From Blepharisma japonicum (taxonomy: Eukaryota > Ciliophora > Heterotrichea > Heterotrichida > Blepharismidae), in the NCBI GenBank assembly GCA_949751835.1, contig CATKHK010000010.1, positions 372,001 to 436,000 of the forward strand: a stretch of 64,000 bases of DNA. Reading direction: 5' to 3'. Each line of letters starts with the position of its first letter. Within the stretch, counting starts at the first letter, position 1. Below the pieces are notes generated by a model. It made no database searches. It saw only the letters and a program-made list of their open reading frames with translations, and had not been told where the DNA came from. Position numbers and translations under genes: made by a program. This document shows, piece after piece, positions 42,394 to 53,902 of the stretch.

Positions 42394-43681
42394 TGCTAAT
42401 TATCTATTAATTAAAATTTATGGATAGTCAACTCTTATAAAGTTTTCTCGAGCATAAATCGGATTATGGATACAAGTTTCTTCCATGATATGTCAACTAG
42501 ACAACAAAAAAGTAAAAAATAGTAAATTTAGCTGAATTTGATGTCTTTCAGTTAGCTCTTTAATAAAGCTTACTAATCAATATACTGGTTGAAAATGCTG
42601 CTTACAACGAGGCTTATAAATAATTTATTATATTTTGAATATTAATATAAAATATATTTTTAGCATTAAAAATAGTAGCCTATTGAGTATTAGTTATATA
42701 CGTTGCAAAAGAACTGAAATCAGTCATAATCGGATACTGAAAAAATTCCGGCCTTAAAATTTTTATTTGAAGTAAAATTTGCAATGATCGACTCATGCAG
42801 CATATGGATAAGACTTTCAAAGCAGCATCTGATACTCAGTAAAATAGTCGAAAAACACTACAACAAAATTCATGGTAGAAAAATAGCCTAGAGAGTGGGG
42901 GTGGAGAGCCGGTTATGGAGAAGCCAAGCCAGTAAAATTGGGGGAAATTTAGGAAAGTCAATATCGGAAAACCAAAAGCCATTTGGTTAACCAAAATAGC
43001 TTTTGGTTTCCTAAAATCTTTTTCGTAATTATTTCCATTTTGTTCTGTGCTATTGTTTTTAGTCAGCTAAATTGTTTTCTCTTGCAACATCTGCTTCGCC
43101 ACGAATTTCCTAATAAACCTTTCTCTACAAATTTCAATCCATATTTTCAATAGAGTCCGTTAATGTCCTTCTATGTTTATTATTACTGCTTGATAAATGA
43201 ATCTATATGGAACTATGGCCTTTAATCAGGCTTATAGATAGTAAAATTCTTATTTATAAAGCTTAGCAAATCAATCTCAAATTAAATAATTATAAAATTT
43301 TCAAAAACTGTGTAAGTTTTAGATTTAGAATTTTCTGGAAATACGTATTAAAAGTCATCATTTAAAAAAAATTTTACAATCACTTTTTATTTGAACCCAA
43401 TGATCATAATGATTTAATTTTATAAAAATTTGAGTGTCTCTAGATTATATATTTGTCCGGAAAACTAATCTTAAAAATTGTTCTAAGATATTTATTTATT
43501 GAAGGATATTTAAATTTCAAAATATCACAAATTATTTTTATAAGTTAAAGGCATCAAGCATATTATGTTAAAGTGATAAATGCATAGACCTTGTTTTGAT
43601 ATCTAAAAATTAAAATGTCTCATTTCTAGAATAGTCGCCATATTGAAAGAACTTACTAGAATTATTTATGCTGATAGTTAT
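42394..43681. other. Intergenic gap with a G-rich patch
   Basis: About 1.29 kb between convergent genes. Most is AT-rich, but 42880-42960 is unusually G-rich for this genome (runs of five G). Two overlapping plus-strand frames across 42790-43020 look mildly protein-like, each broken by one or more TAA/TAG. It may be the remains of an inserted element or gene. A palindrome lies next to it and is listed separately. Confidence 0.3.
42966..43011. repeat. Nested palindrome, 46 bp
   Basis: Outer arms are GGAAAACCAAAAGC (42966-42979) and GCTTTTGGTTTCC (42999-43011), complementary except for one extra A. Inside them lies a second perfect palindrome, TTTGGTTAACCAAA (42982-42995). The DNA could form a long cruciform, or a strong RNA hairpin if transcribed. 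It sits beyond the 3' ends of both flanking genes. Candidate origins are a decayed mobile element end or a structured terminator. Confidence 0.7.
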
Positions 43682-44242
43682 TTACAAGAGGTTTAAAGCA
43701 GATAATTTGCTTGAATGGTATTTTTCTAAATGAGATTGTAATGAATACTTGTTGTACATAATTTGTTGGCACATCTCGCATACCACTCGTGTTGATTTTT
43801 CATGAACTTGCTTTACATGAAAAATCATCGCGTACTTGTCTTTAAAATACCTCCTACATGATTTGCAAACAGATTTTTTCCTAATATGCATATGCATTTT
43901 AGCTATATGCTGCTCTAGACCTTTAAAGCTTTTTAGCGTTTTCGAGCATTTTGGGCATATCCTTTTTTCACCTACTTTATCCTTAAATTGAGTAGCTATT
44001 TCGATTTTTTTTCCCGGTTTTTGGAGGTTTTGTTCGTTATCTTCACACTTAAGAAAATCATCTGCATCTCTTCCAAACTCTTGTTCAGCTATTAAGTGTG
44101 CTTTGAGTAACTCAAAGGTTTTAAAACTAGTGAAGCATAAATTGCATTCAAAAACAGGCAGAGAATTTGGTGTTTTTGAATTGGGACAAAGCTCTGTTTC
44201 TTCAAATATTACTTCTTCTATTGAGATTCTCCCTATCGACAT
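43682..44242 (-). CDS. C2H2 zinc-finger protein
   Basis: 186 residues. Three standard C2H2 fingers are packed in the C-terminal half: CPKCSKTLKSFKGLEQHIAKMH, CKSCRRYFKDKYAMIFHVKQVH and CEMCQQIMYNKYSLQSHLEKYH, each CxxC-x12-H-x4-H or close to it. An N-terminal finger (about 30-52, CNLCFTSFKTFELLKAH) lacks a clear second His and may be degenerate. The linkers are longer than the TGEKP type, which hints at RNA or protein binding as much as DNA recognition. No other domain. Stop TAA; no intron and no Trp. Confidence 0.85.
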   Translation of the reverse strand: MSIGRISIEEVIFEETELCPNSKTPNSLPVFECNLCFTSFKTFELLKAHLIAEQEFGRDADDFLKCEDNEQNLQKPGKKIEIATQFKDKVGEKRICPKCSKTLKSFKGLEQHIAKMHMHIRKKSVCKSCRRYFKDKYAMIFHVKQVHEKSTRVVCEMCQQIMYNKYSLQSHLEKYHSSKLSALNLL

Positions 44243-45633
44243 GATGTTTATTACTTAAAAATATCGAAATTACTGAATTATATAAACATATTTAATTTTG
44301 TTTTATTCGAGAGAGATTGATAAAAAGGCACTTGAAGAAGGATAGCTCTTAGAGATGAAAATATTAAGACCTTCCTATAATTAAAATAGCGATTTAGAGT
44401 ATAAAGGTTAATTTTGGTAAACTATAATTATAGTGAAGAAAAAGTATTTAACAGAAATTGGAAGTCTTAATGAATAATTTTGAAGCGAAGCAATTTAGAG
44501 GCTCTATTTGGGTGATGCATTATCAAATTTAATAATTTGATTAAATGCCATATGTCATCATTTCATATGCAAAACACCTTTATAAGAAAATCTAATTAAA
44601 GCAAACTATGTATAAATGAAATAAAAAGATTTCTCATTTACATCCCTAGACAGTACCCTAAATAGGGAGTAAAAAAATGTTACTGGCTACTTTATCTAAT
44701 ATATCTTAACGATAATTTAAATTAAAAAGTTGCAAAAATAGAGTACTTTATTTAAATATTAAATTTCATTGGTATATTTAAATGAATATGGCTTATATAG
44801 CATCAAAATTGCAGGATACCTATAATTTTAAACAAATACTCAAAAAAGAAAGTATAGACGATACTGATTAATTATTTAATTTTAAATTACAGTTTCGAAA
44901 TCTGCACAAATCTTAGCACTCTATTTAAGCAATAGTATCTATATTTAGCTTACTGTTTAATTTTGATACTCATGAAATTATTATTTCATATAAAAGTAAT
45001 AAAATATTTCTACTAAAATAATATAGGCTTTCTTTTATTTGAGAGTTATTAAATATTTAAGTAAATTAAATAGTAATTAATATAGATTTATTAGACTAGT
45101 GTATATTTTGTAATCACATATATCATGGAAATGCTGCCCTATGTATTTTAATCGATTATTAAATTAAATTGCCTTTATTAATATTGAGTTTAAAATTTTC
45201 ACTCCACTCTCATCTATTATAAAATTTGACGATTTTTTATAGCTAGGAATAAATAAGTATTGAAGCAATTTATGTAGAGCTTATTAGTAGTGCTGAAATA
45301 ATAATGAGATTTTAAATATTTGGATGGTTTATTCCAGTTTCAAATTTGAATTTAAATTGCAAATAATATCTTTGAGAGGTAATTTACTGTTGAAAAATCA
45401 ATATATTTTCAATTCTATCTTTAAAATTAAATTTTATTTTTTATAATAGGGATATTAGTACAAGATAATATTTTCATAGTTATTTCTTTTTCACGATCTT
45501 GAATTTATTCATTGCTTTTATTGCGATTATCTATAGAAAATATTAATTCTTATTTATTACATTCATCTAACAAAAATCACTGATTCTATAAAATTATTAA
45601 AATAACTATTAAAGCCTTTAAATAGTTATTACC
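44243..45633. other. Intergenic gap
   Basis: About 1.39 kb, the longest gene-free stretch in the window, very AT-rich. No open frame of interest, RNA gene or repeat recognised. A short inverted motif (CCCTAAATAGGG near 44650) is noted but is not a telomere tract. Confidence 0.4.
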
Positions 45634-47080
45634 CTAAAGAAGGCTGCATCTATCCATCGACATATAACTGCAATCTGGCACACTCAAAAATCCACAATTT
45701 GATTCAGCAGCTCGAGTTTCAACTACACTAAAAGGCTCGATACTATGCTTATCATGATTTTCATAGTATTCTTCGAAAATAATTTTGCTTAAATTGTCCT
45801 TTTTATTTCTAATTTTTTCTTCATTCCCTATCTCTTCATCAATTTCAATATCATTATTAATAACTTTGTAAGTCTTGCTCATTCTCTTTCTTCTTTTAAT
45901 TTCCTTCTCATCTTTTATTTCCGTTTCCTTTTTGATTACTTCATCTTCATCAACTTCAATTATTTTTTCCTCAAATAAAAATTGCTCATCTTCTCTGGCT
46001 GTTTCTAACAGAGTTTCTTCTTTGATGTTATTATTCATAGAAATTTCTCCCATGTCAACAATAACATCTTCCTTGTCAACTATTTCTGTTTGTGCTCGTT
46101 TTTTGTCCTTTCTTTTCTTCTTAGCATTTATATCAGGCTCATCATATTTATCTTCTTTTAGAGTTTCGTCATGTGGAGAAATAGGTCCTGGGGGAAATGT
46201 GGGTGGCCAAAATGTAGTCACATTTGGCGCTGTTCCTCCATACTTTCGCTCTATTTGATTTAAATTGCAGTGATTAAACAACGGCCTGGGTATTGATTCT
46301 CTTAAAACATTCATCTTGTGCAAGGTAACTTCATCTAAAAATGGTTTAACAAAATTTCACATAATAACAGCAGTCGAAGGTGGATTTATGACATAATTTA
46401 TCCCTAAGCGGCATTTGAAATTAGCTTGAATTATTTTAGAAAGCTTGCGAAGCGAACTGATTGGAAGTTGAGTCATCCCCCAATGTCCCATATCTGCAAT
46501 ATTTACCCAGGTTTCTACATGGCCGGGAAGTAAAATATTTTGTGTTACATATTCAAAGAAAAAGCATAAAAATCTTATATAAGTCTCATCAGGAATCTAT
46601 GTAAATTTTACTTTTTTGAATTGAAATTTTGTGCAATTCATTATAAGAATTGGCCTATAGAAATGGTCCCGACCGTGGACATAAAAGGCTCCTAAAGTCT
46701 ATGGTAACATTTACTAGCAATTCAGCTACTTCTGGATACACAGATAAGTATCCTCGTGGAAATGTTTCTCGCCTTCATTTTAAGTGGTTCTGGAATTCTT
46801 TAAGAGCTTTTCTTGTTTTCCAGCCTGTTCCGAAGCAAAATCTCAGAAGCTCATTTTTATCCCAGTTTTCAGGAATTTTGATTTTTAATTTTTTCACTTC
46901 TTCCTCCAGTCTTGCCAATTTTTTAGCTTCTAACTCAGTGAGAATCTGGTCCTTAAATATATGTCTTTGGATGTGTTTTCCTTTGCCAGACGCAACCATA
47001 TCTCCTTCGGGCTTATATAAATAAGCCCCAGGAGGAGGACTGACACTTTGAGGAATCAATGTCTCTATTTGGCCATTCAT
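45634..47080 (-). CDS. Sec14-like CRAL-TRIO lipid-transfer protein
   Basis: 471 residues from three exons, with a 16-nt intron (46699-46714) and a 15-nt intron (46597-46611), plus TGA Trp (VIMWNFV). The CRAL-TRIO N-domain is at about 75-115 (WDKNELLRFCFGTGWKTRKAL, then HLKWRRE). The lipid-binding domain follows: GAFYVHGRDHFYRPILIMNC, DMGHWGMTQLP, INYVINPPSTAVIMWNFVKPFLDE and the closing ERKYGGTAPN. Sec14 proteins exchange phosphoinositides or other lipids between membranes. The C-terminal 190 residues are acidic and Lys/Glu-rich with no recognised GOLD domain. The 16-nt intron changes the frame, so without it the gene looks frameshifted. Stop TAG. Confidence 0.9.
46597..46611 (-). other. 15-nt intron (second) of the CRAL-TRIO gene
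   Basis: On the coding strand GTAAAATTTACATAG, phase 0, with T9/A10. Removal joins KFQFKK to IPDETY inside the lipid-binding domain. Confidence 0.92.
46699..46714 (-). other. 16-nt intron (first) of the CRAL-TRIO gene
   Basis: On the coding strand GTAAATGTTACCATAG. It keeps T9/A10 and has the extra base between A10 and the terminal AG. Only removal of exactly 16 nt brings EVAELL into frame with TLGAFYVHGRD. Confidence 0.9.
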
Positions 47081-47961
47081 CTCTGGGATTTGTTTATTAT
47101 AATTTTATATTGGAGAAAATTCATATAAATTTGCAATGAAGTTTTATGACTATTTACTTATTAGTTTTTAAATAGTTATAAAATTTTAGGGTATAATTAA
47201 AAGTAACTCTTTCAATATATTAGATTGGAAAATATGCCATTTATATGAGCTCAATAACCTGAGTATTCAAAATTTTATGTTTGCTTTAATTTCTTGAAAT
47301 TTAAAAAGAGAACTTAATATCTTTATAATTTACTAAAAACTTAACTAAGAATGAATTTAAGTATGGCTTCTACTATATATAATAAAAATTTTTAACTAGA
47401 AGCCAAATTGATACTTTGAAATTATATATAACAAAAATTTCTCAATGAATAAAATATTTATTAAAGCTTAAATAAGCAGAATTATCATTAATGGCTAGAG
47501 CTAGATCCTATCTCTTATGACTAAGATATATATGATATCGTATTTGAGTAGCTCTTTACTGCTTATTAATATCTAAGAAATTTTATTCAGAAAGGGAATA
47601 ATTGTGTTTTAGTTCATGGTGCCACTATTTCAATTAATTGCTAGGTTTTAAGTAACTTCTCTCTAAATAAACATCTCAATAAAATCAATAATCCCTTTTC
47701 CAACCATTTTAATAATAATTTTATTGCTGAATTTAAAATTAGTTTAAAGGAAAATTTAATAATTGAATTCAAAGTTAAAATTCTATTCTATCTTTCTATT
47801 CTTCAAATTCACGGATTCAGCTTATTTAACTAGTATCTTATTGCTTAAAAGTTAATATTTTTAATATAGAAATAATTTAAAACTTTCAATTAAACTCTGC
47901 ATTGCTGAGGCTATTATTATTGACAATAATCTTTTTGATTAGCAGCAGGATAAACTGATAA
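47081..47961. other. Intergenic gap
   Basis: About 880 bp of AT-rich DNA between the CRAL-TRIO start and the histone pseudogene. Nothing recognised. Confidence 0.4.
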
Positions 47962-48265
47962 ATGCCAGCAGTCGGAAAAGGAAAGGTAGCAAGCTCAACT
48001 AAGACTTCAAGATCCATAAAAGCAGGTCTTCAATTTCCAGTTGGTCGTCATGAAATATGGAAAATACGCAGAAAGAGCAAGAGCAGGAGCACCAGTTTAT
48101 CTTGCAGCAATTCTTTAAGTTTAGCTGCTAAAGCTTAGAACTTACAGAAATGAAGAAAAAAGACTACAAGAATACTAGAATTGTTCCAGGTCGCATCAAT
48201 TAGCAATCAGAAACTGTAAAGAGCTAAACAGACTTATTTCAAACATAACTATACTAGCATCAAAA
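47962..48265 (+). pseudogene. Histone H2A pseudogene
   Basis: The start is clear H2A: a short tail, then SRSIKAGLQFPVGR. The next block, GKYAERARAGAPVYLAAIL, is in another frame and lacks the IHRFLKK helix start. Further pieces TRIVPGRI and QLAIRNCKELNRLISNI follow in two more frames. There are at least three frame changes, small deletions and in-frame TAA/TAG, and most of the EYLAAEILELAGN helix is lost. This is a host-gene pseudogene, probably from duplication of an active H2A elsewhere, retained in this genome. No histone can be made from it. Confidence 0.88.
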
Positions 48266-48354
48266 TATTACGAGCATCATATAGATACAATCAAATAGTA
48301 TTTAAGCCTATATTCTTATTAAAAATTAATTACTATCTAAGAAAATTGTAGACT

Positions 48355-50469
48355 TTAATAGATTAATTTTAAAAATTTGACTATTGTGGATCCAAATCCC
48401 ATAGAAAACGCCAATGCAATAAGTGCTCCTATAAATATCAAAGGATATAAAATTACTGGCGATCGAAGCACCCACAATATCTCATTCCATCCTAGCAAAA
48501 GTAAAATAAGCCAAAATCATGCAGGTATGTTTGTCCTATGGTATCCAAACTCTTTCAGATGTACTGCTTCTTTATATGCCATTTCAGCGTCCTTCACAAA
48601 GCTGTCCTTTATTATTCTAAATTTATCTTCGTCCAATATTTCTTCATAGTTAACATCATCACTAAAATAGCCCCAATCAGGCAGCAGCTGTAAAAATCTA
48701 AAATTTTCAAGAATTTTTTCTGTTCTTGCTTTGGAAACCGCATAAATTTCTTGAATATTTTCACTATCTCAAGTCCTTGGAACTCCGTTTTCATCTTTCA
48801 AAAATAATTGATTAAAATATCTTACTAAGTGGTCGACCAAACTGTCGCAATATTTTTTTATCTTTGATTTTATTGATTCATAGCATTGGATTCTTATATT
48901 TAAAATATGCTGCTCTATTTGGTCATCAGTAAAACCGAGACCTTCAAGAACAGCTTTACAGTGATTTTCTAAGGATTCCATGTGCTCTCTTTGAACATTT
49001 TTTAAATTTTCCCACATTGTTTCTTCATTCATTTGCTCAAGAATTCTACTTATTTGGTTTGAAAATTTTCCACCAGTAAATTTTAAATTTACTTCTTTTT
49101 CCAGCAAGGCAAGTTCTTTTTCTTTTTCGAGAGCACATTTTTCATTCATAAAATCTATAAGAATGTCTTGATACTCATCTATATTTCAGCCACTATTTTG
49201 AAGTAAGCTTGATTTAGCATCTTTATTAAATCCATCCAAAATTTCTTTGTATATATTTGCAATTATTTCATTGAAATTTTCAATTGTGTTATTTTTTTGA
49301 ATTTTCTTTTCTATAAGAACTTTGAACTTCTTCTGGTATGTTTCTAATACAAGTCTCATTTGCAGCCTAAAAAGATCTTTTGATTGATCAAGAACTAAGT
49401 CAATCAATTCTTCTTTAAATCTTCTATAGATAACTTCATAATAATTAGCAGCTTTTTCATCATATTTATCAATCGCTTGTTTTATAAACTTCGCTATTTC
49501 TCTTCCAAAGTCTTTAACAATTTCTCTCCCAACTTGTTTTGCAAAAGAATTTATGCTATTTTTAAACCATTCATAAGCTTCTACCTTTAATTCACTACAT
49601 CTTAAATTCGCAAGCATTTCTTTCTGTGTAGGAATATTAATTTCTTTATCATTTTTAACTACATCCCAAATTGTCTGATAATAAAGGGGAACCCCATCTA
49701 TTGGTATATCAGTGCTTTTCATCCTAAACAAATAATCAAACTTGTCTTCATTTCTAAATCTTTCTTTAAGTTCCTCAATATCTTCTTTGAACTCTTTTGG
49801 CTTAAAATCTTTGATGGAAATTGTTTTGAAATCAAAATCAAAATAATCAAAAACAACACTCATTGCATATTCGCTAGGTTTATGTATTTGCTCCCAAACT
49901 TCTTCTATTGTTTTACTCATTTGCTGTTTCAAGACAAATAAATTGTCTTTTTTGTCATTAAAATCGCGAAGTAAGAAGAGTATCCTTTTTTTCCTTTCCT
50001 GAGAAAAAAGACGTAAATTTGCTTCGAAAATAGTCTTTAGAAGCCCAATGCTGGCAGCTTTGTAGCGGCCTATTTCACTTGTTCACATGTTAACCATTAG
50101 AATATCAGACACAGATAATGCAAATAAAGCTGCCATCGCCTCAAAAGCAGCGCCATCTTCACCTCGTGCAAGACTGTCAGTACCTTCTATATCAATAACG
50201 AGGGTTTTGCAGCTAAGGTTGATGCCTAGATGAATACCTTTGGTAGTTTGATTGCGCTCTCTCATTGGATTAAGAGTATCAAAGTCTGTACCAAAAACCA
50301 GATTGAGAAGAGTACTTTTTCCTGTACTTTGACTTCCGACTATTGAGACTGTGTGATAATTTGTGGAGGTTAAACCTGATTGACTCAGAAAATTCTTTAT
50401 GTGATGGCTGATTAGAAATTACGTGAATTCACCTTCATATGTAATTATTTGTACAGATTGCAAAGACAT
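48355..50469 (-). CDS. SEY1: Sey1/RHD3-type ER membrane-fusion GTPase
   Basis: 699 residues after removal of a 15-nt intron (50408-50422), with four TGA Trp codons (VNMWTSE, NSGWNID, PRTWDSE and IPAWFWL). The GTPase domain has the P-loop GSQSTGKST (40-48), NQTTKGIHLG and the G3 DIEGTDSLARGED, with FALSVSDILMVNMW, as in the Sey1/RHD3 branch of atlastin-like dynamins. A long helical bundle (about 220-590) follows. Near the C-terminus is a membrane hairpin (about 620-685): WFWLILLLLGWNEILWVLRSP, matching the LGWNE motif of Sey1. It fuses ER tubules by homotypic tethering. The intron lies at codon 16, ahead of the P-loop. Stop TAA. Confidence 0.93.
50408..50422 (-). other. 15-nt intron of the Sey1 gene
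   Basis: On the coding strand GTAATTTCTAATCAG, with T9/A10. It is phase 2 within a Thr codon of EGEFTHHIK. Removal clears an in-frame TAA. Confidence 0.88.
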
Positions 50470-51068
50470 TTATATCCCGCCATTTAAAATAGCGAATAGA
50501 AAATGCATTAATTTTTATCTGGCTACACTCTACTCCTAAGCCGCAAATACTTTTTAGACTGTTATATTTTTTAGACTATTTTTTTAGCTCTTATTTTAGC
50601 CTGCCAAAAAAATATGCAAAAAAGGCATCATATGAAGTAGCCAAATATTTATGCTTTATACTTTTCTTTATGATTTGTGTTATCAATAGTGTTTTGATTT
50701 ATAGCTTAGAAAAAGATAAAAGAAGTTACTTATATGAATGATTTGATTAAAAATAGCTTATTATGCAACTAATACAATTTATTTCATAAGCATTAATATA
50801 GAAGGATAATCATCTTTAATTCTGAAATGCTTTATCATTTTTTTCCCATAGGAATGACCAAATACATTAATAGGTTCTAACGAGCTTATAATGATTGAGA
50901 AACTGATCCTTTTGAAGATAGAGTAAAATACAAGGACATTTCCCATCTATTTCTAATTAGCCTTTAATATACTTTAGCTAAATTCAGATTTTATCAATAT
51001 AAAGTTAATTAGTTTTATTAATAATAATCCCATTTCTAATTTGCTAATAGTAAAGGTAAAAACGCATA
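50470..51068. other. Divergent intergenic gap
   Basis: About 600 bp between the Sey1 start and the first GPEDPR gene. AT-rich; presumed promoters only. Confidence 0.4.
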
Positions 51069-52409
51069 ATGAAAATTAACCAGATTTTATTTATATTCCT
51101 CAGTTTAGCATTACTTCCTTGCTCTCCAATACAAAAGTTTGAAATTATACAAAAATGCCCTATTCTTAACCTTAAAGGCAGAGTTTCTATATCAAATAAC
51201 GGATTATTTTTACCAAAAAAGGGGGAAAATATATACAAACTATTCCTGGACTATGATTTTATATATAATCTCCTTACCCCATTCCTTCCAGAAGCTTATA
51301 TTTGTGAGCTATCAAAAAGTAAGGATTTTTCTTTAATGTTTCCTTCAGCTTTATGAGTTCAAGAAAAAAACCTTTTTCTTACAGTAATTAGGGTTAATGT
51401 AAATAAAAATAGGAGCTTTTTATATACAAGCTGATTTGATTCTGATTGAAATGAGGTATTTATTGAAGAAGACATAGGAGCGACTACAGTTCCTGGGGTT
51501 ATACCAATAGAAAGCCCTGATTGGAGCCAAGAAAATGCTGGACCGGAAGATCCGCGAATTTTTAAAGCTTTGAAAAATGAAATTTTTATTGTTTTTAATA
51601 TGCTTGATCACGATAGGAATAGAAAGATGTGGCTTTATAGTTTTAAAAGTGGATGGTACTGGCCTTTATCGATTTCTCAGCATACTCATGCAGATCATTA
51701 TATTGAAAAAAATTGAACACCTTTGATTACAGATACTGAACATTTATATTTCATTTATAGTCATAGAAACCTTCAAATTATAGATTGTACAGAAATGAAT
51801 AAACCTTGCACTTGGATAAGAGGGAAATATGATCCTTTTCCTAATTCCTTAAGAGGCGGAACTCCATATATGCGATTTCGAAACAGTGACTTTTACGTTT
51901 CTATTGGCTATAGCCATGCTTTATACAAGCTTAAAGATAGCCAATGTCATGCTTATAGACCAACATTAACAATTATTTATGTAACTAATAAGCCACCATT
52001 CTATGAGCTGATTTATGCAAGTGAGCCTTTAGATTTTGAAGGAAAATTATTTGTAGAGCCTGTTTTTAGTATAGAATCAATAGAAGGGATTAGATTTTGC
52101 CAGAATGCAAGAATTATGATGGCACTTTCAATTCCTAAATGAAATTATGATCGAGATATTGTCGATATTACTTTAAGTATGAATGATGTTGCTCCAATTG
52201 CTGTTAAGGTTTCTGGCTTAACTGAAATCGTGGAAGAAGTTATAGAATTATATGAGGCACAAAAATTACCAAAAGAGAACGAATGCGCTGAAAAATTAGC
52301 TTATTGATACTATAAAATTCCTGATTTCAAAAGGAGGATAGTTGATATAACTCGGTTAGCTACCTATCAAGAAGATTTATTAGAAGGGCGAAATTTTGAT
52401 TATTTTTAG
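51069..52409 (+). CDS. Secreted GPEDPR protein, copy 1 (possible glycan-active beta-propeller)
   Basis: 446 residues with a signal peptide (about 1-20). At least six TGA codons are read as Trp; aligned with copy 2, several match a Trp (ALWVQEK against AIWLPEK), which is direct evidence for the code. The core block is AGPEDPRIFKALKNEIFIVFNM, then RKMWLY, with repeating beta segments (WTPLITDTEHLYFIYSHRNL, EPLDFEGKLFVEPV). A GPEDPR motif followed by IVFNM is reminiscent of five-bladed beta-propeller mannosyltransferases/phosphorylases (fungal BMT, GH130/GT108), in which the Asp/Arg pair binds sugar. This link is tentative. No membrane anchor; likely lumen or exported. Stop TAG. Confidence 0.7.
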
Positions 52410-52476
52410 ATTGTCACCAATTTTATTATTGGAATTAAATTATTATCTATTTAAAATAAATATAAAGCTATAGGAA

Positions 52477-53793
52477 ATGAGCACCATTCTTTTAGTAATT
52501 TTAATCCTCAGCAATTGCTTACTAGCATACAGAGAGCTTCGAATTATTAAAGAATGCCCATTTTTTATGCTGAATGATCGCATTTCTATACTAGAAACAG
52601 GCTCTTTTCAGCCATGGCTTTCTTCGAATGCCACATCAATTTCAAAATTATTTTCAGACTCAGAATTAATTTATAGCATTGTAGCACCTCATCTTAGAGA
52701 AGAAGAAAGATGTGCCCTTCTAGATCCAAAAAACCTACAAATAATGTTTCCATCAGCGATTTGGTTGCCGGAAAAGGAAAAGTTTCTTACAATCGTAAGA
52801 ATTCGAATGAACCAAAGAATAAGTGTTTTATATGCAAGTTTGTACGATTCTGATTGAAATGAAGTGAATAGAGAAGAAATGATAGGAGTTACTTTGGTGC
52901 CTGGAATTTTGATTATTGAAATTCCAGAATGAGAAATCTGAAACTCAGGGCCAGAAGATCCTAGGATTTTCAAAGTTGGGAATGAAATTTATGTTGCTTA
53001 TAATATGCTGGATTTTGATAGAAGAAGAAAAATGTGGCTTTATAAATTTTCCAATGGATTGTCATATCCATTGTCAATGAAAGTGCATGATGTATTGAAA
53101 TTTTACATAGAAAAGAATTGAACACCGTTTATAATCGATAATGAGCATCTTTATTTTATTTACAACTATAAAAATTTTCAAGTAATCGATTGCACAGCTT
53201 TAGCAAAGCCATGCAAAGAAATTTCAGGAAAATATACCAGATTTCCTGGTTGCTTAAGAGGTGGATCTCCCTACATACAATTTCGATCCACAAATTATTA
53301 CGTTTCTCTCGCTTACATACATATAAAATACTCCAAATCCTCACATTCTTGTCATATTTATCGTCCATCTCTAGTAATATCCAAAATTTCAAAAAATCCA
53401 TTAAAGTTTGACTTAATCTATACAAGTGAGCCACTTGATTTCAAAGGAAAGCTATTTATTGAGCCTATCACAACTATAAAAAACTTTAAAGATATCGACC
53501 TTTGTAGAGATGGAAGCATTATGATGGCACTATCAATTTCTCGATGAGATTATATTAAAGATATAGTAGACATCACATTTAGCTTAAATGATACAATTTC
53601 TGTTGCTGCGGAAGTTTCAGGATTGACGAAGCTAGTAGATGAAATTATTTGATGGTATGAGTATAAGAGATTGCCAAAAGATAATAAATGTGCAGAGAGA
53701 CTAGCATATATACACTTTGATGCAGAGAACCCTGAAAGAGAGGGTGATAAAGTAGAGTATGTAGATGCATATTATATTGTTGATTGGGAATAA
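52477..53793 (+). CDS. Secreted GPEDPR protein, copy 2
   Basis: 438 residues, collinear with its upstream neighbour only 67 bp away, so a tandem duplicate. It has a signal peptide (about 1-17), then FSDSELIYSIVAPHL matching the FLDYDFIYNLLTPFL of copy 1. GPEDPRIFKVGNEIYVAYNM, RRKMWLYKF, KNWTPFIIDNEHLYFIYNYKN and SEPLDFKGKLFIEP are all shared. Six or so TGA Trp codons are needed. Copies differ at many positions but keep all Cys near the N-terminus and the GPEDPR motif, so both appear to be under constraint. C-terminus is acidic. Stop TAA. Confidence 0.7.
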
Positions 53794-53902
53794 TTAACGA
53801 AAAATAAAAACAAAATGCCTTTATGCATTATAATTTGAGGATATTGATTTTATTTATACTAATTTTGATTTTAATTTCAATATTAAATCTTAAGTTAAAT
53901 CG

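Noticed and set aside
44640-44665. CCCTAA-like motif as a telomere or fragmentation site
   Set aside because: A single motif within a short inverted sequence, with no tandem telomeric repeats.
46640-46720. Apparent frameshift in the CRAL-TRIO gene
   Set aside because: Fully explained by a 16-nt intron with the same T9-A10 pattern as the others.
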